Shown here piece after piece: positions 54,891 through 63,075 of a stretch of 64,000 nucleotides of DNA. The notes beneath the pieces are model-generated. The model worked only from the letters and a program-made list of their open reading frames with translations. It had not been told where the DNA came from and did no database searches. Position numbers and translations under genes: made by a program. This DNA comes from JACCSI01 sp035575715 (GTDB taxonomy: Bacteria; Acidobacteriota; Vicinamibacteria; Vicinamibacterales; UBA2999), in contig DATLXN010000020.1 in NCBI GenBank assembly GCA_035575715.1, forward strand, positions 62,001-126,000, written 5' to 3'. Every line of letters begins with the position of its first letter. Position 1 is the stretch's first letter.

Positions 54891-55586
54891 ATGACCCTAA
54901 TTGCGATCGCCCCGTGCCGCGCGATGTCCGATTATCACGAAGCGGTGAAGCGCACCGGCGGCGAATGTGTCGACCTCGACATGGAACGCGACAAGCCTGC
55001 CGACGTCATCCGGCGTTCACATGGCCTGATGCTGACCGGCGGCGGCGACGTCGACCCGTCGCTGTACGGCGAAGCGCCGCACGCGACGTTCCATGCGTCC
55101 GAAGCTGGACGCGACGCCTACGAAGTGGCGCTGATTAAAGCGGCGATGGAAGCAAAGCTCCCGATCTTTGCCATCTGCCGTGGCATGCAGGTATTGAATG
55201 TGGCGCTCGGCGGCACCCTGCTTCAGGACATTCCATCGATGGTCAATGGTGCCGCGGAACACGCGACGCCGGCGACCGACCCGCGGTTTACGATCGCTCA
55301 TGAAGTGTGGGTGGCCAAGGGCACGCGCTTGGCCTCGATGATGGCCGAAAAGCTCGAAGGCGAGACGTGCCAGGTCAACAGCCGGCATCATCAGGCGATC
55401 AAAACGGTCGCGCCCGGATGGGAAGTGAGCGGCACCGCGCCGGACGGCGTGATCGAAGCGATCGAGCAACCTGGCGACGTCTTTCGTGTCGCGGTGCAGT
55501 GGCACCCGGAAAACTTCTGGCGCACCGGCGAGTTTCGGCCGATGTTCGAAGCGTTCCTTGAAGCGGCACAGACGGTGAAGAAATAA
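54891..55586 (+). CDS. Class I glutamine amidotransferase, peptidase C26 (PuuD-like)
   Basis: 231 residues. GATase nucleophile region FAICRGMQVLNVALGG (Cys), MLTGGGDVDPSLYGE, and VAVQWHPENFW with the catalytic His. These enzymes cleave gamma-glutamyl-gamma-aminobutyrate or related amides; the exact substrate is unknown. It begins 13 bases after argS, on the same transcript. Confidence 0.85.
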   Translation: MTLIAIAPCRAMSDYHEAVKRTGGECVDLDMERDKPADVIRRSHGLMLTGGGDVDPSLYGEAPHATFHASEAGRDAYEVALIKAAMEAKLPIFAICRGMQVLNVALGGTLLQDIPSMVNGAAEHATPATDPRFTIAHEVWVAKGTRLASMMAEKLEGETCQVNSRHHQAIKTVAPGWEVSGTAPDGVIEAIEQPGDVFRVAVQWHPENFWRTGEFRPMFEAFLEAAQTVKK

Positions 55587-55913
55587 TCAACGCCCGGCAG
55601 GTGCCGGGGGCGGCGGGCCGGGCTCACCGACCGGGTCGTTCCCGAGCACCACGTTCCAGGCGCGCACCTGCCATTTTTTGATCAGGCCGTTGATCACGTA
55701 GGGATCGTGGCGGGCAAACTCCTCCACCGTCGCCTGGTCAGGCGCACGGAACACCAGCAGCGCCCCGTCAACCGGATCGCTGAACGCGCCGGCCAGTAAC
55801 AGTTCGCCACGTGCATGCGACTCGCGCGCACGCTCGAGATGCAGCGAGCGAAACTGCGCCCGCTGCGCCACGTAATCATCGATGGTCTCGTAGAGCAGTG
55901 CGAAGTACGGCAT
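55587..55913 (-). CDS. YciI-family protein
   Basis: 108 residues from the ATG at 55913; the longer frame upstream overlaps the RNA methyltransferase and has no similarity. MPYFALLYETIDDYVAQRAQFR, then ARGELLLAGAFSDPVDGALLVF and VEEFARHDPYVINGLIKKWQVRAW: the dimeric alpha/beta-barrel YciI fold, usually unknown function (possible dehydrogenase or dechlorinase-like). Ends convergently with the amidotransferase gene (stop codons adjacent). Pro-rich C terminus. Confidence 0.8.
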   Translation of the reverse strand: MPYFALLYETIDDYVAQRAQFRSLHLERARESHARGELLLAGAFSDPVDGALLVFRAPDQATVEEFARHDPYVINGLIKKWQVRAWNVVLGNDPVGEPGPPPPAPAGR

Positions 55914-55950
55914 GCCGGTAAGGCTATCAGCTATGCGATGCAGCCGCCGG

Positions 55951-57231
55951 TCACGCGTGTTCGAAGACTGCCAGACTTTCGACGTGCGCCGTATTGGGAA
56001 AGAGATCGAAACCGCGCAGTTCACTCAGCGCGTAGCCGGCGTCGATCAGCGTGCGCGTATCACGGGCGAACGTCGCGACATCGCACGAGATGTAGACGAT
56101 GCGCCGGGCACCAAGGGCGATGACGCCCGCGACCGCCTCTTTGCTCATGCCGGTGCGCGGCGGGTCGACGACCAACGTCTCGATGCCGGTCGGCGGCTCG
56201 ACCACAAGATACGTCTCGACCGCCTGATGTCGCACGCTCACCTTGCCTGCGGCGCGTGCCGCGTTCGCGGCAAGATCATCGGCGGCGGGGCGATCGCCTT
56301 CAACAGCGATGACGTCACAATCGCCGCGAGCCGCGAGCGCTGTCGAAAACAGCCCGACCCCAGCGTAGAGATCGAGGATCCGGCCGGCCGGCACCGCTGC
56401 GACGGCGGCAGACACCAAGTCGGCGAGCAGGAAGCGGTTGCCCTGAAAAAACGACCGCGCGTGCCGGGTCAGGGTAAGGTCGAACGCCGACGCCGGGTCG
56501 GTGACTCGGATCGTATCGGTCACCTCTGGCGACCCCCAGACCGTCTCGGCGCGCGGTGCGAGGTCGTAGCCATACGAGATCCCGGAGACGCCCTCGATCT
56601 GCGGCAGCGACGCGAGTTGCCCGCCGTTGGCATTCGGCTCGAGTACTAGATGGATCGCGCGCTGATCTGCGGCGCAATTCTCCGCGACTTCGACGTCGAG
56701 CACCTGCAGCTTCGGTAACTCTTCCAGTGCCGCCTCGAGATCCAGGAGCGCTGTGGTGGTGGCCGGTAGCAACTGGCGCGTCAGCGCGGGGTCGCACAAG
56801 ATGTGCGTCCCCTCTTTATAGAACCCGATCGCGCCGCGATCCACGTGCAGGCGCGCGCGCATCCGGTACCCGTCAGTCGGCGAACCGGTGATCGGCACCG
56901 TCTCGGGCGGCGCGATCCGGCCAATCCGGGTCAGCGCGTCTCGAATAATCTCCGCTTTGAGTGTCAACTGGCGTGGATAGGCGACATGCGCGAAGACGTT
57001 GCCGCCGCACGACCCATCGCGACCTGCCTCGACCCGATCGGGGGACGCCTCGACGACCCGCATGGTCCGGGCCCAGATCGTGCCGCGCTGGAACTTCTCC
57101 ACTGCCGCTTCGACGACCTCACCCGGGATCGCCGCCGACACCAACACGATGGCGCCGTCATGGCGCGCGATCATCCGGCCGCCCGCCGCCGGCTTTTCCA
57201 CGGTCAGTGTGAGTCGTTGTCCAGGTGTCAT
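55951..57231 (-). CDS. RlmD/TrmA-family 23S rRNA (uracil-C5)-methyltransferase
   Basis: 426 residues. N-terminal TRAM domain (about 1-55), then a Rossmann methyltransferase domain: ILDLYAGVGLFSTALA, VDPPRTGMSK and the nucleophilic Cys in YISCDVATFARD with the general-base Glu near the end. The iron-sulphur site is reduced: of the usual Cx5CGGC and later Cys, only SCGGN and HILC remain, so a cluster is unlikely. It probably methylates U747/U1939-type positions, but the target is not proven. Overlaps the hypothetical gene upstream (ATGA). Confidence 0.85.
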   Translation of the reverse strand: MTPGQRLTLTVEKPAAGGRMIARHDGAIVLVSAAIPGEVVEAAVEKFQRGTIWARTMRVVEASPDRVEAGRDGSCGGNVFAHVAYPRQLTLKAEIIRDALTRIGRIAPPETVPITGSPTDGYRMRARLHVDRGAIGFYKEGTHILCDPALTRQLLPATTTALLDLEAALEELPKLQVLDVEVAENCAADQRAIHLVLEPNANGGQLASLPQIEGVSGISYGYDLAPRAETVWGSPEVTDTIRVTDPASAFDLTLTRHARSFFQGNRFLLADLVSAAVAAVPAGRILDLYAGVGLFSTALAARGDCDVIAVEGDRPAADDLAANAARAAGKVSVRHQAVETYLVVEPPTGIETLVVDPPRTGMSKEAVAGVIALGARRIVYISCDVATFARDTRTLIDAGYALSELRGFDLFPNTAHVESLAVFEHA

Positions 57232-57959
57232 GACCGGTCGAACGCAATGACTGGCAAACCGAAGTGGTCGCGCACATGTTTCTCCACCGCCGCTTGCTCC
57301 GCCTGGCGGTAGGCGTCCGCGGTCATCCGTCCGCGGAACGGACTCAAGGTGTCCTTCGCGTCACGTTGTGCGTCGGCCCGCACGCCGTGGTCGATTGATT
57401 CCATGACGTGATCCATCAACGCGCGATCGAGCCCCGCCAGCCGTTCGAGCAGCGCGTCGCGGGCGTCGCCGCGAGCGCGGGTCGCCTCGAGCTGGAGCAC
57501 GTCCAGGTCACGCGTCACGCGATCGAGCACGGCCTCGAACGGCGCGGCCTGCTGCGAACTCGCGCGCAGGGTGGTCAGCCGCGCCATTGTGCGTTCAACG
57601 TGTGTGCTCAGCGATCCGCGTTTCCGACCGTGCGTCTGTTCGACCGCGTGATCGCCGGCCGCTGTCGTCGCCGTCGCTGCCGGATGGGACACTCCGACCG
57701 CGCGGCGCCAGGTGTCGAACGCGTCGAGCACATCCGCCTCGCAGAACTCAATGCGCACCGGCCGCCGGCGCGGGCCTTTGCGGTAATACCGCTCGAAGTA
57801 GCGATCGATGCCGCTGCAGGCAACTTTGACTGGGATGCCCTCATGCGCCCAGCCGGTGACTTGTTCAAAGGCCGGGCCGGTGATCCGGATCAAGTGGCCG
57901 TCATTCTTGCGGCACAGATACGCTTCGATTTCTCGACAGTAGCCATCCGGCTCGATCAC
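57228..57959 (-). CDS. Conserved hypothetical protein
   Basis: 243 residues, basic and helical. N-terminal part rich in conserved aromatic/basic residues (IDRYFERYYRKGPRRRPVRIEFCEADVLDAF), C-terminal helices with many charged residues (LLERLAGLDRALMDHVMESI). No domain recognised. Coupled to coaX upstream and to the methyltransferase downstream by ATGA overlaps, so likely part of the same function or simply the same operon. Confidence 0.6.
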   Translation of the reverse strand: MIEPDGYCREIEAYLCRKNDGHLIRITGPAFEQVTGWAHEGIPVKVACSGIDRYFERYYRKGPRRRPVRIEFCEADVLDAFDTWRRAVGVSHPAATATTAAGDHAVEQTHGRKRGSLSTHVERTMARLTTLRASSQQAAPFEAVLDRVTRDLDVLQLEATRARGDARDALLERLAGLDRALMDHVMESIDHGVRADAQRDAKDTLSPFRGRMTADAYRQAEQAAVEKHVRDHFGLPVIAFDRS

Positions 57960-58738
57960 TGATTTCGTTCCCAGACAATGCGCAGGCCGCGGAGCGTCAG
58001 CTCCGCGTCCACGTGCTCGATCAAACCCGTTTCCGGGGCGACCAGCACCGCGAGGCCGCCGGTGGCCACCACCACCGGATTACCGCCCAGTTCGAGCCGC
58101 ATGCGCCGCACCAGCCCTTCGACCATGTCGACGTAGCCCCAAAACAAACCGGACTGCATCGAGCTGACCGTCGTCCGACCGATCACCTGGGCCGGCTTAC
58201 GCACATCGATGCGCGGTAGTTTCGCGGCGCGCTGAAATAGCGCGTCCGCCGAGATCTGAGGACCCGGGCAAATCACGCCGCCCAGATACTCGCCTTTGGC
58301 CGAAATCGCATCGAACGTGGTCGCGGTGCCAAAATCGACCACGATCACCGGCCGCCGGTCGGCTTTGCCGTAATCCTCGTACGCCGCAATGCCGTTGACC
58401 ACGCGATCGGCCCCGACTTCAGCCGGATTCTCGTATAGGATCGGCATCCCGCAGTTGACTGCCGGCTCGATATTGAGCGGCGTGCGTCCGAAATAATTGG
58501 TGACCATCGCGACCATCGTCCCGGTCAGCGGCGGGACCACCGAGGCCATCACCACGCCGGTGATGTCGTCCGGCCTGACGCCGTGATGCGCGCACAGATT
58601 GGTGACCAGAATGCCCAGTTCGTCGGCGGTGCGCTCGCGCAGCGTGGCAATGCGCCAACTGTGGACCAAGTTCCAGTCAGCGCGGCGAAAGACGCCCAGG
58701 ACGATATTGGTGTTGCCGACGTCGATCGCTAGCAGCAT
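57956..58738 (-). CDS. coaX: Type III pantothenate kinase
   Basis: 260 residues from the ATG at 58738. D6 in LLAIDVGNTNIVLGVF and VVDFGTATTFDAIS are the acidic residues of the ASKHA-type kinase; AAKLPRIDVRKP and GLFWGYVDMVEGLVRR are family segments. It phosphorylates pantothenate in CoA synthesis and does not use the type I/II fold. The longer frame upstream overlaps birA and is not family-like. 16 bases after birA. Confidence 0.93.
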   Translation of the reverse strand: MLLAIDVGNTNIVLGVFRRADWNLVHSWRIATLRERTADELGILVTNLCAHHGVRPDDITGVVMASVVPPLTGTMVAMVTNYFGRTPLNIEPAVNCGMPILYENPAEVGADRVVNGIAAYEDYGKADRRPVIVVDFGTATTFDAISAKGEYLGGVICPGPQISADALFQRAAKLPRIDVRKPAQVIGRTTVSSMQSGLFWGYVDMVEGLVRRMRLELGGNPVVVATGGLAVLVAPETGLIEHVDAELTLRGLRIVWERNQ

Positions 58739-58754
58739 GATCGGTCCGTCATTC

Positions 58755-59495
58755 TTACATCCACCGTAATTCCCCCGCCACCACTCGCTCGATCTCGTGC
58801 CCGCACCGGACCAGCAATGCGCCCGTGTCGTCGAGACCGGCGGTTCGGCCGCGGCGAGCGCCGGCGACGGCATCCCATTCCACGTCAGCGCCTTCGGCCC
58901 CCGGCGCAGCCTCGCGCCACTGGCGCAGAATATCACCCGCTTCGCCGCCCATCAGTCGCGCATAGGTCTCTGGAATGGCAGCGAGCAGTGCATCGAGCAG
59001 CTCTTGACGGTCGACCAGACGCCCCAGTTCGGCTTCGAGCGACGTCGCTCGATCCGCCACATCACCCGGATGGGCGGCATTGAGGATATTGACGCCGATG
59101 CCCAGCGTGACGGCCTGCGCCGGTGTGCCGATGCCGAGGCCTTCGGCAAGAATCCCGGCCAGCTTACGTCGACCGACTATGACGTCGTTCGGCCATTTCA
59201 AGTCGCAGGCCAGTCCAGACGCGTGATGGACCGCTTGACGCACGGCCACGCCAGTGGCCAGCGTGATCAGGGGTATCGCCTGCATGGCGTGGTCGGTGTA
59301 CGCCGGCCGGAGCAGGAACGAGAGGTAGAGCCCCGCGCCCGGCGGCGAGCTCCACGGGCGGCCGCGGCGGCCCCGTCCCGCCGTCTGTTGGTCGGCGACG
59401 AACACGATGCCTTCCGGCTCGCCGCGCGCCACTGCGTCGGCCGCAAGGTCCATCGTCGAGCCGACCGACGCCAGGTGCCGCACGTCGAGACGCAT
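58755..59495 (-). CDS. birA: Biotin-[acetyl-CoA carboxylase] ligase
   Basis: 246 residues without the N-terminal DNA-binding domain, so a group I ligase that does not regulate transcription. GRGRRGRPWSSPPGAGLYLS (biotinoyl-AMP loop), KWPNDVIVGRRKLAGIL and GIGVNI(L)NAAHP. It transfers biotin to carboxylase BCCP. Operon position valS-nadC-birA-coaX is a common cofactor cluster. Confidence 0.93.
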   Translation of the reverse strand: MRLDVRHLASVGSTMDLAADAVARGEPEGIVFVADQQTAGRGRRGRPWSSPPGAGLYLSFLLRPAYTDHAMQAIPLITLATGVAVRQAVHHASGLACDLKWPNDVIVGRRKLAGILAEGLGIGTPAQAVTLGIGVNILNAAHPGDVADRATSLEAELGRLVDRQELLDALLAAIPETYARLMGGEAGDILRQWREAAPGAEGADVEWDAVAGARRGRTAGLDDTGALLVRCGHEIERVVAGELRWM

Positions 59496-59499
59496 CGGC

Positions 59500-60339
59500 T
59501 TACGATGGTTCGAGTTCGAAGCTGATGTCGGCGGCGCGGACCGAATGGGTCAGCGCGCCGACGGAGACAAAGTCTGCACCGGTGGCGGCAATCGCGGGGA
59601 GGCGCTCCAGCGTGACGCCGCCTGAGATTTCCACTGTCGCGCGGCCGCGACAGCGGCGTACGGCTTCGTGCTGATCAGCGAGAGAAAAATTATCGACCAG
59701 CACGCGTGCGGCGCCGGCTGCCAGCGCCTCGTCGAGTTCGGCGAGTGTTTCCACTTCGACTTCAACTGGCAGCGTTGCCGTGCGCGCGCGCGCCAGCACA
59801 CCGGTAATACCGCCGGCCAGCCGTTTGTGGTTGTCCTTGATCAGCACGCCGTCATCGAGGCGCTGCCGATGGTTGGTCCCGCCGCCGCAGCGGACTGCGT
59901 ATTTCTCGAGATCGCGAAAGGTCGGCATCGTCTTTCGCGTGTCGAGCACCGTAATGCGTCCGCTTGCGGCAGCGACGTAACGTTGTGTTTCGGTCGCGAT
60001 CCCGCTCAGCCGCTGCAGGAAATTCAGCGCCGTACGCTCGGCCGTGAGCAGGGCCTGGGCGCGGCCGGTGACCTCGGCGATCACCAAGCCTGCGTCGCAC
60101 GCCGCGCCGTCGGGGTGGTGAATGGAGAAGGCGGCAGCAGGGTCGCATTGCCGGAAGACTTCTGCCGCCACGTCGAGGCCCGCGACCACCAGTGGCGTCT
60201 TCGCGAGCAGAATGCCGCGCGCCTGTTGATCGCGGTCAATGGTCAGTGCCGACGTGACATCGCCGGCGCCGACATCCTCGCGGAGCGCGCGCGCGACCAG
60301 GTCGCGATAGGACTCGAAGGTGAGCGCAGGTCCGGTCAT
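59500..60339 (-). CDS. nadC: Nicotinate-nucleotide pyrophosphorylase (carboxylating)
   Basis: About 279 residues from the ATG at 60339 (a TTG one codon upstream is also open). N-terminal LREDVGAGDVTSALT; RTALNFLQRLSGIATETQRYV; ITVLDTRKTMPTFRDLEKYAVRCGGGTNHR (split at DTRKT), then ALAAGAARVLVDN and EISGGVTLERLP in the alpha/beta barrel. Converts quinolinate and PRPP to NaMN. Its start overlaps the valS stop (TGATG). Confidence 0.95.
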   Translation of the reverse strand: MTGPALTFESYRDLVARALREDVGAGDVTSALTIDRDQQARGILLAKTPLVVAGLDVAAEVFRQCDPAAAFSIHHPDGAACDAGLVIAEVTGRAQALLTAERTALNFLQRLSGIATETQRYVAAASGRITVLDTRKTMPTFRDLEKYAVRCGGGTNHRQRLDDGVLIKDNHKRLAGGITGVLARARTATLPVEVEVETLAELDEALAAGAARVLVDNFSLADQHEAVRRCRGRATVEISGGVTLERLPAIAATGADFVSVGALTHSVRAADISFELEPS

Positions 60340-62915
60340 CAAGCGGGAGGGTCGGCGGTGACGGCTTCAACCTCGGCGAACTCCACCGAGACAGCGAAGG
60401 CGTCGGCCGGTTCAAACAACAGCGCGTGAATATTCGCGGCCGCGGCAACATCGGCACGCGCGCCCTCGAGCTGGGCAAGCCGTTCGGGCGTATCCCGCAC
60501 CACCGCGCGCGAGATCATCGCCTTCAATGGACGTTTCGCTTCCGATTTGGTCCGGCGCACCTCCCCCAGGACATCGATCGCAGCCGCCAGACACCCGGCA
60601 CTGGTGGTGTCGGTCCCGGCAATCCCGGCAATCCCGGCCAATTCCGCCGATGAAGGCCACGGCGCACCGTGAATCGATCCGTCGTGCGACCACGACCACA
60701 CTTCTTCGGTCACGAATGGCAGGTACGGTGCAAAGAGTCGCAGCAGCACCGAGAGCGAGGCCTGCAAGGCGCGGTTGGCCGACGCGGCGCCCGCTTCGCC
60801 CATGTCACCGTAACGCCGCGACTTCACCAGCTCGAGGTAGTTATCGCAGAAGCTCCAGAAGAAAGCTTCTGTGCGATCGAGGACCCGGGTGTACTCATAC
60901 TCGTTCAGTGACTCGGTCGCATCGTCGACCAGCGCCGCCAGTTGCAGCAGCATGCTGCGGTCGAGCGGGTGGGTCACGTTGCCAGCCGCGACGCCGCCGG
61001 TGAGCGCAAACTTCGAGGCGTTCAACACCTTCATCGCCAAACGCCGGCCGACTTTCATCTGACCTACGTCAAAGGCCGTGTCGACGCCCGGGCCGCCGCG
61101 AGCCGCCCAGTAGCGGACACCGTCCGAGCCGTACTCCTCGAGATTCGCGAGCGGCGTGACGACGTTGCCCTTGGACTTGGACATCTTCTTGCGGTCGGGG
61201 TCGAGCACCCAACCGGAAATCGCCGCGTGTTTCCACGGCAGCGATTGGTTCTCGAGATGGCTGCGCAGCACCGTCGAGAACAGCCAGGTCCGAATAATGT
61301 CGTGGGCCTGCGGCCGCAAATCCATTGGAAAGGTGCGCGCGAACAACGCGGGATCACGTTCCCAGCCGGTCACGATCTGTGGCGACACCGATGATGTGGC
61401 CCAGGTATCCATGATGTCGGGATCGCCGATGAATCCGTTCGGCTGGCCGCGCTGCGCCGCGGAATAGCCGTCGGGAAGATCGGTTGACGGATCAATGGGC
61501 AAGCGCGATTCGTCGGGATACAGCTGGTGCTCGTAATCGATGCTGCCGTCGGCGCGCAGCGGGTACCACACCGGAAAGGGCACGCCGAAGAAGCGCTGGC
61601 GGCTGATGCACCAGTCGCCGTTCAGCCCGTTCACCCAACTTTCGTAGCGCCCGCGCATGTACGAAGGATGCCATTGCAGTTCGCGTCCGCGTTCGAGCAG
61701 TTGTTCGCGGAAGTCCAGGGTCTTGATAAACCACTGCCGGCTGGTGACGATCTCGAGCGGGCGATCGCCTTTCTCGTAAAACTTGACGTTATGGGTGATC
61801 GGCCTGGTGTCGCCACGCAAGTCCCCGCTCTGCTTGAGCAGCTCCGCGATCGCCGTCTGAGCCTTCTTGGCCGACAGCCCTGCCAGCTGATCGTAGGCCA
61901 CCTGCGCACGTGGCGCATCGATGGATTCCCACCCAGGTGCACCCCACGGCACGGCGCCGAGTGTGCCGTTGGGTTGAATAATCGCGCGCACTGGCAACTT
62001 GAGCTCACGCCACCACACCACGTCCGTGACGTCGCCAAAGGTGCAGATCATCGCGATGCCGCTGCCCTTTTCTGGATCGGCAAGCGGATGCGCCTTCACC
62101 GGGACCCGCGCGCCGAAGATCGGCGTGACCACGTCGGTGCCAAACAGCGGCTTGTAGCGCTCATCGTCGGGGTGCGCGACCAACGCGACGCAGGCCGGGA
62201 GTAGTTCAGGGCGCGTCGTTTCAATCTCTACCGTGCCGCCGCCCGGCTTGTGAAACTGCAGCCGATGGTAGGCGCCGGGCTGTTCGCGATCTTCCAGTTC
62301 CGCCTGCGCGACGGCAGTCTTGAAATCGACGTCCCACAGCGTTGGCGCTTCGACCTGATATGCCAGATTGCGCTGCAGCAGACGCAGGAACATCAGCTGC
62401 GAAATGCGTTGCGCGGGTTTGGCAATTGTGGCGTAGGTCATCGACCAGTCAATCGATAGCCCCAGGTAACGCCACAGATGCTCGAATACTTTTTCGTCTT
62501 CGACCGTTAAACGAACGCACAGCTCGATGAAGTTCGGGCGCGATACCGAAATCGGTTGCTTGCCTGGTTTATCGGGTGGCTCGAACGCGTGATCGTACGG
62601 CAACGAAGGGTCGCAGCGCACGCCGTAGTAGTTCTGCACGCGCCGCTCGGTGGGTAAGCCATTGTCATCCCACCCCATCGGATAGAACACGGCCATGCCG
62701 CGCATCCGTTGAAAACGCGCGATGACGTCGGTGTGGGTGTAGGAAAATACGTGGCCGACGTGCAGCGACCCGCTCACCGTCGGCGGTGGCGTGTCGATCG
62801 CGTAGACCTCGTCGCGCGGGCGCGACCGGTCGAATCGATAGGTGCCGTCGGCTTCCCAGCGGGCAGTCCACTTCGCTTCCAGGCCTTCGAGGACTGGCTT
62901 TTCTGGCACCGTCAT
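60339..62915 (-). CDS. valS: Valyl-tRNA synthetase
   Basis: 858 residues. HVGH (52-55) in PPPTVSGSLHVGHVFSYTHTD, a large editing domain (about 180-400), KMSKS in DRKKMSKSKGN (about residue 575-580), and an anticodon-binding helical domain. The extra segment GWDDNGLPTERRVQNYYGVR is like the ValS type of Actinobacteria, spirochaetes and archaea rather than that of E. coli. Last gene of a group reading towards nadC; the 160-base region upstream carries a palindrome array. Confidence 0.95.
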   Translation of the reverse strand: MTVPEKPVLEGLEAKWTARWEADGTYRFDRSRPRDEVYAIDTPPPTVSGSLHVGHVFSYTHTDVIARFQRMRGMAVFYPMGWDDNGLPTERRVQNYYGVRCDPSLPYDHAFEPPDKPGKQPISVSRPNFIELCVRLTVEDEKVFEHLWRYLGLSIDWSMTYATIAKPAQRISQLMFLRLLQRNLAYQVEAPTLWDVDFKTAVAQAELEDREQPGAYHRLQFHKPGGGTVEIETTRPELLPACVALVAHPDDERYKPLFGTDVVTPIFGARVPVKAHPLADPEKGSGIAMICTFGDVTDVVWWRELKLPVRAIIQPNGTLGAVPWGAPGWESIDAPRAQVAYDQLAGLSAKKAQTAIAELLKQSGDLRGDTRPITHNVKFYEKGDRPLEIVTSRQWFIKTLDFREQLLERGRELQWHPSYMRGRYESWVNGLNGDWCISRQRFFGVPFPVWYPLRADGSIDYEHQLYPDESRLPIDPSTDLPDGYSAAQRGQPNGFIGDPDIMDTWATSSVSPQIVTGWERDPALFARTFPMDLRPQAHDIIRTWLFSTVLRSHLENQSLPWKHAAISGWVLDPDRKKMSKSKGNVVTPLANLEEYGSDGVRYWAARGGPGVDTAFDVGQMKVGRRLAMKVLNASKFALTGGVAAGNVTHPLDRSMLLQLAALVDDATESLNEYEYTRVLDRTEAFFWSFCDNYLELVKSRRYGDMGEAGAASANRALQASLSVLLRLFAPYLPFVTEEVWSWSHDGSIHGAPWPSSAELAGIAGIAGTDTTSAGCLAAAIDVLGEVRRTKSEAKRPLKAMISRAVVRDTPERLAQLEGARADVAAAANIHALLFEPADAFAVSVEFAEVEAVTADPPA

Positions 62916-62929
62916 AAGTGAATGATGTT

Positions 62930-63075
62930 AGCAGGACCGGCCTGCGGCCGGTCGGACCCCGATGCGGTAGCGAGACGAAGGCGAGCCCCTACCGGCCGAA
63001 CGGCCGGTCCCACTCCGAGCGGAGCGAGGAGTCCCACCGTGAGCGAAGCGAGCGGTCCCACCGTGAGCGAGCGGT
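62930..63075. repeat. Array of short palindromes upstream of valS
   Basis: Consecutive stems: accggcctgcggccggt, accggccgaacggccggt, actccgagcggagcgaggagt (21 bases in two halves), accgtgagcgaagcgagcggt, accgtgagcgagcggt, separated by tccc-type spacers. It looks like a REP/stem-loop array rather than a single terminator. On the minus strand it lies between the gene at 63076 and valS, and could stop or stabilise read-through. Confidence 0.65.

Noticed and set aside
57956..58936. Longer N-terminal extension of CoaX (and similar extensions of mtnP, echA, YciI, the V4R-like gene)
   Set aside because: Extensions overlap neighbouring genes and lack family similarity; starts were set at the family N terminus.
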